The notes beneath the pieces were generated by a model that was not told the origin of the DNA, did not search any database, and was given only the letters and a program-made list of their open reading frames with translations. The translations under genes and the position numbers were made by a program. Shown here one piece after another: positions 11,981 through 25,173 of a stretch of DNA of 64,000 nt (its first letter is position 1; every line of letters starts with the position of its first letter). Origin of the DNA: Chiua virens (taxonomy: Eukaryota; Basidiomycota; Agaricomycetes; Boletales; Boletaceae); NCBI GenBank assembly GCA_019787685.1, contig JAHNUO010000013.1, forward strand, positions 744,001-808,000, given 5' to 3'.

Positions 11981-13569
11981 ATGGATATTCGCGGCTTGAC
12001 GCTACAAATTACTGCAGAAACTGATCGCGAAGGGAGGTTTTACATACTATGGAGGGTTTGTTTTTCCATCTGGCTTGTATTGTGTGCTTTCTATTAGTCT
12101 AGACTCACTGTCGATGCTGTTCAGGACGGTAACTTCATCATCATACAAGCTGAGCCGTGGTGGAGGCCTGGTTTCGTCCCTAGTAACACAACACCTGTTC
12201 AGCACTGTCTGGAAGAAAGCCGAGCGCTCTGGCACCTCCAAGAAGTGATACAGACTATGCTGGATACGATCGTTTTCGATGGGGGGAACAACTGGGCACA
12301 TCTGGTTCGTTTGAAGAACGGTACCTACCGTCTCGTCTACATGAAAAGGCAGCTGATTCACAATTGCCCCACATGGAACAAGGCAAGTGGCGAGGGGTTA
12401 TGATCGTCTTTGATCCTCACTCATATCGATGTATGGCGCAGTTAGTGGAGTTGAATGACATTGAGGTACCCCTTCTACTACACCGGGAACATCGTCAGAT
12501 TTATTGATCGGGTCATATATCACCAGGTGACGCGATTTGTGGGGGGCGAGTGCTGGGAGGGGATCTACCAAGGTAATCATTTAACCTGGTTTCCAAGGCG
12601 GTACTTACCATTGTGCACAGGAGAGGAGGTTGATATTTTCTTTGCTTGGAGAGATCTTTGGGGTTGCTACGTATCCGACGAGAGTCGTGGACAACAACTC
12701 GTTGAATCTCGGGGCGTGGGCCATTACTTCTTTGCGCTCAAAGCCCACATTTATAAGAATGGGGTCTTCGTTGGCATCATGATGGAGGCCCTTGTCGGAC
12801 GTATGTACCACCAATTCTGCTGTAAATGATTCTAGGGCTGATCTGTCGTAGGAGGCGTTTCGTCCTCTGATCGTCCCGCTGTTCTCGAGGCGCTCGCCGA
12901 CATCCAGCGACACGGTATTTTCGTCTATTTTGACCTGTCAGACATTTATATCACGGAACGAGGCGTGCGTTTCGCAAGCGCTTCCACTGCTAGGTATTAT
13001 CCAGACCAAGATGCACTAGCGGAATATGCCTCGTTCACATGGGAATGTTGGCCAAGGCCTTCAATGATTTGGACGGCAATTTTTCTACACGTCGCTTACG
13101 GGGCTCGCGCTCGGTTCGTTCGAAGGCAGTCATCATCCCACGCCTACCTTCTCCTGGTCGTCCGATAGCTTTGACACCCGAAGAGGCTATCGTTCGTTGG
13201 TTTTGGTCGATGAGCATGTCTGAGGAATTGCTTCGCTCTTGTGGTGCCTCTCTCTTGAAACTGCACGAGTTTTATTATGGTCCTTCGGATGATTCGGACC
13301 ACCTCGCCACTCGCGGCAAGCGGATCAAGGGGGATAATGGAGTTCGTCTTTCGCCCGACGAATTCTCCGGTGGTATCGACAAGATTTCTGTTACAATAGA
13401 CGGATCCTCGGATGGGCCACTAGTTACGCGCCACCGAGTACTCGCGCGGTATCATCCTTGTACACGTCCATCACGACGATTGCTGCTTCCATCAGATTCT
13501 GACGCTGCGGTGCCTACAACACAAGGCGCGGTCGTGGCCAGAACATCAGACATTTTGGCAGACAACTAG
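11981..13569 (+). CDS. Unidentified spliced gene
   Basis: I do not recognise the family. From the ATG at 11981 (MDIRGLTLQITAETDREG...) several exons can be chained. They are 11981 to the GTTTGT donor near 12055; after TGTTCAG (12123) to near 12381 (DGNFIIIQAEPWWRPGF ... NCPTWNK, then a GC-AG intron); a short exon ending LNDIE; after CACCAG (12526) VTRFVGGECWEGIYQ; after GTGCACAG (12620) EEVDIFFAWRDLWGCY ... EALVG; and after GTCGTAG (12851) VSSSDRPAVLEALADIQRHG. Near 13040 the frame must change to reach the long last frame (ALTPEEAIVRWFWSMSMSEE ... DILADN-stop at 13569). No signal peptide or membrane segment. The change near 13040 could be another single-base error or an intron I did not place. 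Confidence 0.45.
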
Positions 13570-14723
13570 AAACGTTGCTCCGTACGTCATGATGGGTTTT
13601 CCATGTTAAGAATTGTGTCTTATTTACTTTCTACTAAGCACCGTTTATGTATGTTTCTACGGTGTAACTTGCCCATGTGTATCGTTCCGTGACTACTCTT
13701 ACACTGTCTCCTGTATCTAGATGACTTTCTTCATGTCTGACCCTGAGCTTCGCCTGTTTAATTATAGGAATCCATTGTACCCGATATGCCAATTAGATTA
13801 TCTCGGCGAGAGAAACTTGTCCTTCCAACGGGAATAGCGATGCACTGCGCCTCGAATAGTGTTAAGAACACTACAAACGACCAAGTTATGCTGGACTGAT
13901 AATGTTGGTCAGGGGGAGGTTTGTCAGCAAAATGTTAGCTAGGAACCCAGGACTAACACAAAATACCACGTCGGGTCGAAATCTGGGGGGTGAAATCAAG
14001 ACAAAATCAGATCAACGGATGGCGCGCGAAAACAATGATCATTTTTCAAAACAGTCCCAATCTACTGGTGCAGTTCGCCCGAAGACTTCAAATTGATCCA
14101 AACAAGTCCACGCTCTAGTTTTTGGTTGTCACCATCTCTAACGTAAGGCATCAATGTAAAGTGTCGTCGACTACCAATGGTTTAGACAAGGAAAAGTTGA
14201 CATTTTACGAAGATCGACCTACACTTGTACAGGAAGTTTCGCCGCAGCCGAATCAACGAATGGTTCGCCTGGGGTTGAGCGCTACTGTGGCGCGCGGGAG
14301 CAAGATGCAGCACCCAATGGAAGCGGTGGCGATTCAATGACAGGGAGAATGAGGGCAATGTCAAGGCAATGTTATAGCCCACTTATCCGCTACGGGAGTT
14401 GTTGGGTGACTTCTCGGGAGTGCGACTCACTGCCAGCATTATAATATACAGTACAATTTGAACTTGTTCAAGCTCAAGTGCTCAGCCGGTGGTACGACGA
14501 GACTCTATTTTGAAATATTCTTGTGTATTGCCTTGCACGTTACGAGACGGAGAGAGCAAGTGCAGTAATCAAATAGCAGTACTAGTGTATATAGTGAATG
14601 TGTGAGTTTGACAGTGAGTGGTTGTTTGGCAACGACTTTGGAATCAAACAACACCCAGTCTACCCAGCGATCTACAGCACTAATCTCACATTCAGTTATA
14701 ACGGCCTACATATCCTGCCTATC
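13570..14723. other. Intergenic, no gene seen
   Basis: AT-rich spacer with two short open frames (around 13902-14096 and 14122-14340) that resemble nothing known. The distal part should hold the Cdc20-family promoter. Confidence 0.35.
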
Positions 14724-16386
14724 ATGTCATCGTTGAGTATTAGACGGTTGTTAGTCTCGTGAAGTTAACCCAGTTGCAGTGATCAAGTCCCTAGTACCCC
14801 TCATCACACGTGTGCCGCAGTGCCACCTGCGCCAAAGCGTACACCATCAAGGACAACGCTTTTGGGCACACTTTCTGTCCGAAAGCGGAGACGTGTTTCC
14901 ATTGCTTCCTTCGATTTAGAGGCCGAGCTCGGTATCCCTGCCCCGCCAGAGTCAGCCGTGGAAGAGACTGACGTGAGTGATATCTTCAAGTTGTCCGTCC
15001 CTGCACATTCCTCAATTTCCGCTCCCAGGCAGATCGATTTGTGGCCATCAGATCCCCATCCTCCATAGTACCCCTTAATACCACTCCTCGCACGAACCGC
15101 ATCGCCAAGTCTTTCGGGCTTCTAGATGACCGCGTCTTGAATTACACCGAGGGGCCTTCGTCTCCATCTGAAACAAAACTACGCACTATGTTGCGCCGGA
15201 GCGCCTCCGAGCTCTTCAACGTTCCCCGGCTGCCTTCGTCCGTCTCCGCCAAAGCGAATCTGGCTGCGCGGAAACAGTTCGTGATGGCCCTGGACGGGCC
15301 GGGTATTTCGCGCGACCCGTTTGCGTTTTCCATGTCGTGGTCTCAAACGAATTGCATCGGCGTGGCGTTCAATTTGAATGTGTACTTTCAAAACTTGGAT
15401 ACCCGAGCGATCATACATTTATGTCGAGTCTCGGAGGGTGTTGGTCCGGTCCACAGCCTCGGTTGGCGCGCCGAACCCCACTCGCATATCTTGGGCCTCG
15501 GCACGACAAGTGGAAATGTTGGCATTTGGGATGCGTCATCCCAGAAACAGATCGCAGACTGGTCAAATGAAAAAGTGCCTGTAGGAGGTTGTCACTGGAA
15601 CGAGAACGTCCTAGCTTTTGGAAGAAAAGACGGGCGAGTATCGCTCTTTGATGTGCGAACCCCCAAAGAGATCCGACAGACGAAGGGGCATAAACGACAT
15701 GTGCATGGTGTCAAATGGTCGCCAGATGGCAAATATTTGGCTAGTGGGGATCATGCAGGAACCGTTCACATTTGGGATCAGCGGGCGAGCGACTACCTTA
15801 CGTCTGGTGACAAGAAACTTCTTGCAAAACATGAGGGACCGGTCAAGGTGAAGTCAAACTCTTCAATGTCACTGCGCGCTTGTTGAGTTGAGTTTTTTAG
15901 GCGATATCGTGGAGTCCGTGGCAGAGCGGCCTTGTGGCAACGGGTGGAATGTTCCCAGATGGTGCAATACAGATATTCAACGTCAATAAGCTCTCGGGGG
16001 TATCCCCTCCGTTGGTCATCGATACGTCGACGAACATAACTTCGCTTCATTGGTCTCCACATTGTAAAGAATTACTGAGCACACATGGGACATCCTGGAC
16101 GAAGGATCAGGCTCTCTACGACTACCCCCCTCCAGCGAAAGAAGCACCAATTACTCCATTTACGAACTCAATGACGGTTCATGGATATCCTTCTTCCGAG
16201 CGGATAGTCTCCGTCGTTGGTCACAGTGCCGGCATTGCACATTCATGTATCGGACCAGATGGATGTTCGATATTTACTGTCAGTCCTGTGGAGGAAACGA
16301 TTAAGATGTTCAAGGTTTGGGCATCATCTGAAAGCTTCGCGAAAAGGGACGGTCAAGGACTTGGTCGCATGAACACCATTCGCTAA
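14724..16386 (+). CDS. Cdc20/Cdh1/Ama1-family WD40 activator of the anaphase-promoting complex
   Basis: Predicted to bind APC/C and recruit substrates for ubiquitylation. About 489 residues from exons 14724-14736, 14821-14972, 15029-15847 and 15901-16386. Three features define the family. There is a C-box at about residues 57-63 (D-R-F-V-A-I-R). WD40 blades follow (GLGTTSGNVGIWDASSQ, HVHGVKWSPDGKYLASGD, AISWSPWQSGLVATGG, ITSLHWSPHCKELLSTHG). The protein ends in Ile-Arg, the dipeptide these activators use to dock on Cdc27/APC3. No frame break, unlike most genes here. The first exon (ATG-TCA-TCG-TTG-A) is inferred from a GTATTA donor and GCAG acceptor. The C-box has Ala where Pro is usual, and FGLLDDRVLNY before the propeller is unlike core Cdc20, so a meiotic Ama1/Mfr1-type activator is possible. 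Confidence 0.85.
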
Positions 16387-16771
16387 CTTGGCTATTACTG
16401 TATCGTGTTACGCCCATTGTACTGACTTACACTTGTTTTGGTATTACATGAGGAATGGCCTTGCTTGTTGTATATCCCCATATGCATAATTAATGTTTCG
16501 TGTCATCTCTAGCTAACTAGTATTTCGAGTCGAGATGGCTTACATTCGATACTTGAGTTAAGTTACGTACTCTCCCGGCACCCGAACTCAACACCGCACT
16601 GCTCCCCTGCACCACCACGCCAGCCATTGCAGCAACGTTTTACATCGAGAGGGTAGTAATATTCAATGCCGCCCGTCGGAGGCAAGAGTTCCATGCTGCC
16701 GTTAATGTAAGCTCACTCACGACGATCATTCATAGAGCCCCGACAAGGCAAAAAGCCTGAACCTCTCGGCA
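16387..16771. other. Spacer after the Cdc20-family gene
   Basis: Nothing recognised apart from likely untranslated sequence. Confidence 0.35.
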
Positions 16772-17133
16772 ATGTCAGCCTTCTCATCTTTACGACGACC
16801 TGTACGCTCGTCCTCTTATATCTCCTATGGCGTCGTGCAAGCAGTCTACGCGCAGTGGTTTCCCATCAGCAAGTGTCTCGATCTTTATGTTGTGGATACT
16901 GTCGTTTGACGTCTCTCTGATTCTGTCCTTTTACTTGCTTTTGTTTTGATGTCAGACTGAAAACATGGACGAGGCAAGAGGGACAAATTCGCCTTTCCGA
17001 GGACGATGGGCCAGCAGCGACGGAGTTCTTGGCGGATGATGAGGTATCTGGAGCAACGGATCGCAATGACTCTTCCCCGGCCCCTCCGAGCCGAGTGACG
17101 GGCACAGTGGGAACGCACCACGATGCGCAGTGA
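16772..17133 (+). CDS. Possible small two-exon gene, unknown function
   Basis: MSAFSSLRRPVRSSSYISYG... runs to a GTGTCT donor at 16873. After TTTTGATGTCAG it continues in phase as LKTWTRQEGQIRLSEDDG ... THHDAQ-stop at 17133. The acidic C-terminal half looks like coding sequence. An alternative frame across the first exon gives a hydrophobic stretch that could be a membrane segment (VSLLIFTTTCTLVLLYLLW), but I could not splice it in phase. Low confidence. Confidence 0.28.
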
Positions 17134-20100
17134 GGTATGGCCGCGTAAGTACCTCGCTTCTCTTTTTTTTGTATTTTCGCTTTACTCAATCTACCCACCG
17201 ACGCAGGATTAGTCATTTCATTGGGATCTTTTCACAACTTTTGATTTATTTATGTATCAGTGTGTCCACGTACGAAGTTCCTCCGTCCTGTATTCAACTA
17301 TAATGCATAATACTGATTTACTACCGAGCGCTATTAGTTGGTCTTGTCGTACATATCACTTACCTAGGATCGTGAGGCTTACCATCTGGCCAGAACTCCA
17401 GCCTTTGGGTGCGATTTATAATTCGTGCGGAACGTTGACTCAAATGACCGTTAGCAATAAACCGACCTACATCCATTTACCAGGCATGTCCCTCTAAGAA
17501 CATTCATCTACCTGCCCCCCGCGGCAGTGCCGCGGCATACCCATACGATTAAGCAGATAACATCCATCACTTCTCTCACCAAGTCAACCCGACAAGCTCT
17601 TTCGCCACCATGATACCCTTGGTCAGGCCGCTTCGTGTTGGCAACTATCGCTCGCAGAATTCATGTGGCGTCCAGCTATTGCTGCGAGTCGGCATTGCAG
17701 AATACATTACAAGGGTCACGATCGTGCTTCTCATGACAAAATATCCCTCGTCGGGAACTCTCTTTCTAATCCTCGCGGGATCATATAAATGTATAGTGAG
17801 CACATTGGAAAGACGACCTGTAGCTGACGAGAATCTTCCTCCGGAGCCACCTTATCTGACTTGGACATTATCAGATGTGAGTTATCGTGATCTAGCTTGC
17901 AACGCGAAGCTGTCCTGTCCAATATCAAGCTCTGACTTGGCACGTTATGCAAATCCACGTCGTTCATTATGGGACTCTCACTATACATAAGCCACGGGTG
18001 CGCAAAGTGCCTCGTATGTCAACTATTTTGGATGTCGCGTCAACGCAGGGGTCATGAGGTTAACTATCCTGGAGGTACCCGAGGAGAGCTGCTGTTGTGC
18101 AGATCTCGTCCAAAAATGCTTCGTAATATTAACATGTTAGTTTTGACCCTTTTCTCGTCCTATCAACCATCACGTTTCTGCTTTGAGGGTCATTTGGACG
18201 AACGCACAGATGGATGGATGGTATCAAAGTACTGGATCAACAGAGGTATTTCCAAGTGTGGCAGTGCTAGTATTGTCGATCGTGTATAGCATCGAAACCA
18301 CAATATTAATGAAGCTGCTCGACTTTTCGTTAATCTACACCAGTCGTGGGTCCAACTGCAAGGTTCGGCTTGGACAGCGCTCTTTCGGTCATCTCGGATG
18401 GTCTGTTTGTTCCTCGATAGATTGGGTTGGCAGACATATGCTGGAGGTGACTATACAAATCGTGGTGAGTATTTCTTGTGCCAATGGTTTGTGTTCCCAC
18501 TTACCTGGCACTGTTCCGCTCTCCCTTGGAAAACGTAGTTTGGCGCGCTGGAGAGATCATTTTTGCGATACACCACAGTAGTCGGCAACGCTCTTTCATG
18601 CCGAGCTTGGCGAGGCTCTGCACGACTTACTTGAAGGTCTTCATTCAACGACATGTCACATACCGTCGTCTCTCCGGGCAGCGGTTAAGAGCTTGCTCAT
18701 GCATTGCGCAAGTGTGTGAAGTGGCATCTACTTGGCGCTACGTGCGAACTTCAGGAGCGCAATCGATGCTAGATTATGGGCAAAGGTGTGTACTTCCTCC
18801 GACAAAGCCGGTTGCAGACTCAGCATGGCTGGGTATAGCGTGGACGACCCGAGCGACGCTGAGTATGGTAGATGAAACGGCGAGTGGTTTTCCAGAGGGG
18901 TAGAGCAGAACATACCCTGGAGACTTTTGCAAGGTCGTAAATATCCTTGTGTGACCCACAACCATCAGTTCAGACGATGTCCAGGCAGTTGTTGCACACA
19001 TCATTCAGGTGCCAATATAGACGAATCCTCAATCCTACACGACTCCTCGCCGAGTCCTCGAGTATCTTTGTAGCGATTAGACCTTTACTTTTGATGAGGT
19101 TGAAGTTGTGAACCCTGATTCTGGCACTCCATTGCGTGACATCGAGACGTTTGTTGAGACGCAAGACGGGATCTGTAGTATATGTGGCGTGCTATCGTCC
19201 TTGACTTTGAAAGACCTTTCTGACCCGTTTTTCACTGAGTACTGACGCGGACGGCCGACGTCGGATGCGACCCCGAGTGTTGGGTTGTCGATTTCGAAGG
19301 TAATGCCAATTGCCTACGTGTTTTCTGACACGGCGGGGCATGCTACTTTCAGATGTTCGATGTTGGATCTTTTTGCCAGGTGAGTCAGTGGATGGTTATC
19401 GTGTTGGACGATCGGGACTGGTCGATAATCAAACGTTTAACGGATTATCGATTAGCCCAGTTTACGTTTCAAGTTTGTGCGTAATTAGTTACTTAAGAGC
19501 ACAGCTTCAGCTCGGACCGACAACCATCTCCACTCATCCTCCGGCTCGGATTTGTGGATGAGAAATGATCTGATTTGAAAGCAGCAACGGAACAAGCATA
19601 GGTCGGTACAGAATCAAATAGGCATTCAAACTACGAGTCAAGCTGAGCCACACTGCCACAAATGCAGTCCGTCAGACACGTAACTTCACTTTGAAGCTTT
19701 GAAGTGTGCTAGAGATGGCCCAGCATGTGATACCAGTGCCGCCACTGACGTCGATAGGCTTTGAACTGATAGACAGTCAGCCGCATCACCTGAAGCACTG
19801 GCAGGTTGAGGCTATTCGGATCCTCCACAGCCTTCAAGGTTTAAGTATCTCTAATTCCGCAACTCGACTTTCTCAATGCCTTGCATTAGCTTAGCTGCAG
19901 TAATGGGGACACCATTGAGGTCAGTGCTACGATTAGTTGCGGCAAGGTCATTGTCAAGTCTGATATTGAGCCACGAATCAGGAGACCAAAACTGTAACTT
20001 TATGCGATGTGCTCCGCCTTACATACACCACACATGTCACCCTGACAAAAGCACCGCATACAGGACAGAATTTCTAGCGCACAAACGGAGCTTGGCAACA

Positions 20101-20360
20101 TCCGCATATTCACTTGCAGTGCTCGACCGCATGGTACTCATCAATCTTATCCTCAAGTTTGACATTCGCAAACACGGACTTGCATGAAGGCACTGATCAA
20201 TGGGTGCTTGGTCTCAACTTGGTATCACCTGCCTATCTTCCCATACATGGCCAAGAGCGTGCGGATGAAACGGAGAACGGGACGTATAAAAGGCTTGGGA
20301 TTGGCCTTGTCTAGAACACCAATTCGCCTCTCGCACGAGCAAGTTGCACAGGCCTCCAAA
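17134..20360. other. 3.2 kb without a supported gene
   Basis: Many short frames on both strands, none resembling a known family and none chaining through plausible introns. Could be relics; I see no transposase or reverse-transcriptase motifs, no terminal repeats and no RNA gene. Confidence 0.35.
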
Positions 20361-22409
20361 ATGAATTTGAAGTACAGCGCTCGCTTTGGAGCCACCGTGC
20401 TTGCAGCGGCTTCTTTCACCCCGGTTCTTGCACAAACATGGCACGTCACGTGTATTTGTCTCATGTGGACAGTTTGACCGACTCACTTCATCAGGTGCGG
20501 GAAGAACTACATGTCTAACCAGACGGTGGTACCACCAGGGGGCCAATTCCAGTTGCCTGCGTCTAGTACGGATCCTCTCCTGGTGTTCCGATGTGCACCA
20601 GCATTCCGACCTTATCTCGAGGAGGATGCTACGAGTGCCGCCTTCATCGTTGATATACCCATCGTTTATCAATATATTCAAGGCGCCTCTCCAATTTCTC
20701 TCTCAAACTCCAGCTCCGAGGCCAACTCAACCGGCAGCGACCTTGGTACGCTAAATGTCACAATCAGCATCGGCAATGAGGTGCTTTCCCAGCAAGCCGT
20801 TCCGCTGAACATCACCTGGATACGAGCTTGATGTTGATATCAGCTCTCTAGTCGCGCAAAAGACGCAATATAATGTCACTTGCAGCGCTACATACCAGGT
20901 CGAAAACGGAACGTTATCATCCCAGACCTTCTCAACCAACACGACCCTCCTCTACCTTCCAGACACCAATGCTTCAGTAGTAAAGACCGACTTGAGAACT
21001 GGCGCGTTGTGGGTGCGGCCTGCAGATGGCAGTGGTGGCGATTTCCAACCATTCATCCCTCAAGGCTTTTACGTTTCGCTTGATCAGGAACTCGCCAAGA
21101 ACTTGTCATTCATTGACCAGCTCAAAGCGGACGGCTTCAATACTGTGCGATTCACTCTCTGCTGTATTTCCGTGTGCTGAGGCTCGAGCAGATCCATGCG
21201 ATACCTCCTTATGATAATGCCACGCTATTCGAGCAAGTGGTCAACAGGACCGTTGATCTTGGCCTCTACTTTGTCTATGATCTACGATCGTGCGTTTATG
21301 GCCAGCGCGTGGAATATCGCCTTTTGGCTTACTTCTCTTGTCCTTTAGGGAGTACCAGAATTTGACTGCCGTCGCCCAGGTGGTCAATGCGTATAGTTCA
21401 CTCCCCAACCTGCTTCTCTGGGAAACCGCTCATGAGCCTGACGGGAACTCCGACCCTCTTACGGCTGCAAGAGATGCGTATAACCTGATATACGAGATGG
21501 ATGGTTACCACCCGATTTCGATCGTGTTGAACTGTCAGGTGAGACATCATATACTTTTGGCTAGATGAAGATCGTTGAACCCACCAAACAGGACTACAAT
21601 TTTGCGCCTTACGTCGAAGGAGCGGATATCGTACTCGAAGACGCATACCCGGTCGGAATCAATGCGACGTACTCGCCTGTCTGGCACACCCCATGCACGC
21701 CCGATTTCGGTCACTGCGGGTGTGACAACTGTCAAGGCTTTGTCTACGATATCAAGGCGCGCATCCAAACGTTCAAGGATAAGCTGAACATCCTTGGTTA
21801 CGATCGTACCAAGACTGTATGGACGACGCCTCAGGCGTTCGGCAGCGGCGCGTGAGTAACCTCATCAGATATCGAATCCCCCACACTAATTTTTTTCGTG
21901 ATCTATAGCTACTGGAACACAACACCAACGGGACAAGAATGGGCTGCGATGGGTTTGACGTCTTTCAACCATGGTGCAACAGGTAAGATTCCAACACGGT
22001 TGCTGTGTCGCTAAAACCGCTCACGCCTCTCCAGGATCGATGTCCTTCCAGTACCCCACAACCACAGGAAACGTGTCGACCATCGAAGGCACGGCTGTTA
22101 GCTTCACCGCCATCGTTTCTCAGACTGTCCAGCCGTTCCTTGTCGACCCCAACGCGACATACGAGGTTTTCAACGTCGGGGGCGTTGATGCTGGTCTCTG
22201 GAGCAACTGGTACCGCTTACCTGCTTCTGGTCACCAACTTCAACCAATCTGACGTGTATGTACCGTGGGGTGATGTCGGCTTGGGCGCGGTGACGAACGC
22301 GACGACGCAGGTCCAGCGACTCTTTTCGGTGTCCCAAAACACTAATGCCACCGGGCTGAACTTCAGACCGGGTGGTATCGGGATCTATACGGCGACGCCT
22401 CCCCAGTAG
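20361..22409 (+). CDS. Secreted glycoside-hydrolase-like TIM-barrel protein
   Basis: Starts with a signal peptide (MNLKYSARFGATVLAAASF ... LAQ). A beta-rich N-terminal part follows (CGKNYMSN, many N-x-S/T sites), then a barrel with PADGSGGDFQPFIPQGFY, GFNTIHAIPPYDN, LGLYFVYDLR, LLLWETAHEPDGNSDPL and a Cys cluster CGCDNCQG. The glutamate in W-E-T-x-x-E-P-D-G is in a position typical of an acid/base residue of clan-A hydrolases; the substrate is unknown. Introns are at 20450-20494, near 21147 (GTGCGA...GAGCAG), 21291, 21538, 21852 and 21985. Two single extra bases interrupt the frame, at 20820 (after NITW) and 22208 (before GTAYLLLVTNFN). Without them it reads through to TAG at 22409. Extracellular, no anchor seen. 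Confidence 0.78.
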
Positions 22410-23519
22410 TCGTCGCGGGAGTGGGACTTGAGCTTGAAGCATACGCTTGGGCATCGTGATGTCATCTATAGATGATCTTTTCATGAAGTAGACGACTACC
22501 GGTGGACCTTGCCTGTTGGATTGGCGACGATGAAATGACTGCAGTTTACAGTAAACGATGGGTGCAAGGCATGATGCATGATAGGTGTCGGTACGGTAGC
22601 CTTGAAAATTCCAATAATAAACAGGTGCCGACCACGAAGGGTTTCGTTCCCGCCGCCAACTGTGGTTGAAAGCTGGCACCATGATAAAGACTATCCAAGG
22701 TAACACGGGGACGTACGAGGCGTGACACATGCCCGTTCCTGAGGGACTTGTGGGCGTTGTGAATTATGATGGCAGCTGGCATTCAAGGATGCTAAAAGAC
22801 ATCGAGAATAAGGACAATAAGAAAATCTTTCGTGCCGATGCACGAGGGATTTATACCAATATTTGAGCCAGAGAAGGCGGTTGGCACGATGAATATTTGA
22901 GCTCAATCTATGATGAATTCCCCTTGTACACTCAAGAATTCTCGGCGCTAAGGGGGTGAGACCTAGTGCCAAATGGGCAGAGCGTCCTTATGAGTTTGCG
23001 AACCGGGAAGCAAACATTCCGGCTATGCGTCCTGTCGTGCGTGAATCTAAGAAGAGATATGCTGAAATATCCCCTTCTGTCTTCGTAAATCTTGCCAACT
23101 CGAAGGTGACAGGTGACATTATTGGTTGGGGCTGTCGGCACGAGGTGTGTCCTGTAGACCGTACGAGTAACCATAAATGTCAGGACCTCACGATCGGCGA
23201 CTCGAAAAGAACCACAATGAGAGCGAGTGAATGAGGATATCGAAACTGGGGAATGTACAGGGTGATGATGGACTACTTATACGCGCACGGATTAACTAGT
23301 GGATATCATAAGCTATGACCGTGACGAGTGGGACATCTGGCATTCTAGAGTGTTCGAAACAGCGCATGAGACTAGTAGGTGGACTTGAAGGGAACAGGAC
23401 GAGTGTGAAATAATTTCCCGATTCGTCGAAGTCCAAATCATTTTAAATTCTTTTTGTTTTCTCGAAATCAAAATTTCCCTTTCACACGAATTGCTTTGTT
23501 TTCTATTTCGTCCAGCTGG
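22410..23519. other. Spacer, no gene seen
   Basis: Short overlapping frames only. Marks the start of the repeat-rich block; no paralogous module recognised until about 23520. Confidence 0.35.
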
Positions 23520-24300
23520 GACCGGTATAGACAAGCTGTAGTACCGTACACTGATTTCAATCCAACTCATACGTAGTCGGGTGATCGATATCTGATCACC
23601 CAATGATCATTAATATTAATATTGATGATGATGATGACTTGCCATAATTGGACTTGCCGAAGTTTTGGCTATACGTTGCATCTCAGGCTTCCATCTTGAA
23701 AAGTTCGTTCTCTCGTCCAGCGCACTTCTTCTTTCCTCTCAAGGTGCGTGGCCACACGCCTCAAGTTAACTCAGCTTTATACGCTGCTAGTATGTCTGTG
23801 GTTAGGTTAGGGGTCTCCACAGCTCGCATTATGCACAAAGCGACTCTAGTATGTCAAGCTCTCGTTCGGCGATTGACCCTCGCCACAGATCTTCTTTCAA
23901 ACTCCTGCGCGTATGCAAAGCATTCACGTTTACTAATATACGTTGTATTTCAGCTTTATGCATAGTAGCATGAAAGCGATGCAGATTTTTTAAATTCACT
24001 CTGTGGCCGTTTCTCTTCTTTGAAACCATGAAATCAATCTTCTTTCCGAGCCGTTTGGGTCAAGTCGATTAGGTAAGTACCGAGGAGTAGAGAAGTTAAT
24101 GCAGTGTTATTAGTTCTACAGTATGGTCATGGGCCTCCAGCCGTGGAGTGCGCTGGCCGACTCCAGTATGTCGCCCACGTGTCCCTTTGGTCCTGACAAT
24201 CGACAGGACGCCACAAATCCTGCCTCGAACCGTCGTGCATGAGCCGAATATTCAAATTTAGTATGCAATGTGTTTCATCATAGATTATCCCCGTCAAACC
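23520..24300 (+). repeat. Upstream modules of the Cys-rich gene D region
   Basis: Contains two copies of the distal element (CGACTCTAGTATGTC near 23853 and CGACTCCAGTATGTCG near 24162) and the block beginning near CCATAATTGGAC (23643). It matches 28735-29040, but this copy carries about 460 bp more, as if an internal segment was duplicated. Confidence 0.6.
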
Positions 24301-24823
24301 AAGCTGACACTAGCACGCACTATGCGCAAAGTGACTCCAGTACGTCGAGCTCTCTTTTGCTAACCCCTCGCCACAGATTTTGCTCTGAATCTTAACCCCC
24401 GCGCGGACCTTCATGTTCAATAGTATTTAGCTTTTGCATAGCATGAAATTCGCTGCCGACGATCTTTTTACCTTGTGCCCATTTCCTCTTATTTGAAATC
24501 ATGGAATCAAAATTCTCTCCAAGTCATTCAGATTAAGCCGACCAGGTGAACACCGAGGGTAGAGAAGCTGACTCAGTGTTGTTAGTTCCACAGTATGGTC
24601 GTGGGCCTCCCGCCCTGGAGCACGCTGAGCGACTCCAGTATGTCACACACATGTCCCTTTGGTCATGACGACAGGACGCCACAAATCCTACCTCGAACCG
24701 TCGTGCATACGTCGAATATTCAGTTTTAGTATGCAACGTGTTTCATCATAGGTGATCCCGTCAAACCAAACTTCATGTGCTTCCCCCTGGTACTCCACGA
24801 ACGAAAACGGCGCCACTAATGCC

Positions 24824-24895
24824 GATGTCAAACATTGCATCTCCAGAGGCACAGAATGGACCACAGCGCTCGTTTCCCTCAAGATAAATAGTCGA
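24824..24895 (+). promoter_or_regulatory. Shared core promoter of Cys-rich gene D
   Basis: TGTCAAAC at 24826, CTCCAGAGGCACAGAA at 24841-24856 and ATAAATAG at 24884-24891. The leader GGTGAGCCTCAGAAACA follows at 24906. The distal element GACTCCAGTATGTCACAC is at about 24632, 325 bp upstream of the ATG. Confidence 0.6.
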
Positions 24896-24957
24896 GAAGA
24901 TGTCCGGTGAGCCTCAGAAACACAGAACACCTTCTATCTAAACCGCCTACGACGATC

Positions 24958-25173
24958 ATGTGCTTACGCCACGACCACTATTGTTCCAAATGCTCGAGGA
25001 GATGGTCTACATACAGTCTCTGCAAGAATGCTAACCACCAGAAACAGATTCCTTGCTCGGCCATCACCATGTCCCAAGGATTTAGTTCTTGCGAACTTTG
25101 CTCGGTAATGTCACGGAACCAACTTCGTAATGATGCATTGATTGACTCGGTCAAATTTCAGAGAACGAAGTAG
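24958..25173 (+). CDS. Small Cys-rich protein, family member D
   Basis: Exon 1 24958-25104 begins MCLRHDHYCSKCSRRW and ends SSCELCS. The intron 25105-25161 starts GTAATGTC and ends AAATTTCAG. Exon 2 adds R-T-K before TAG. It keeps six Cys, with Cys in place of the family His (C-x6-C-x2-C). The encoded protein is identical to member F at 29689. Small, hydrophilic, no signal peptide. Confidence 0.65.
   Translation: MCLRHDHYCSKCSRRWSTYSLCKNANHQKQIPCSAITMSQGFSSCELCSVMSRNQLRNDALIDSVKFQRTK

Noticed and set aside
24533..24736. Minus-strand Cys-containing open frames in the upstream modules (also at 29261-29467)
   Set aside because: They lie in the promoter-side repeat on the strand opposite to the gene, and the frame is not kept in the diverged copies at 9.9 and 11.2 kb.
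24905..24957. GGTGAGCCTCAG as an intron donor ahead of the Cys-rich ATG
   Set aside because: In genes C and D no AG acceptor lies between it and the ATG, so it is better read as a leader element.
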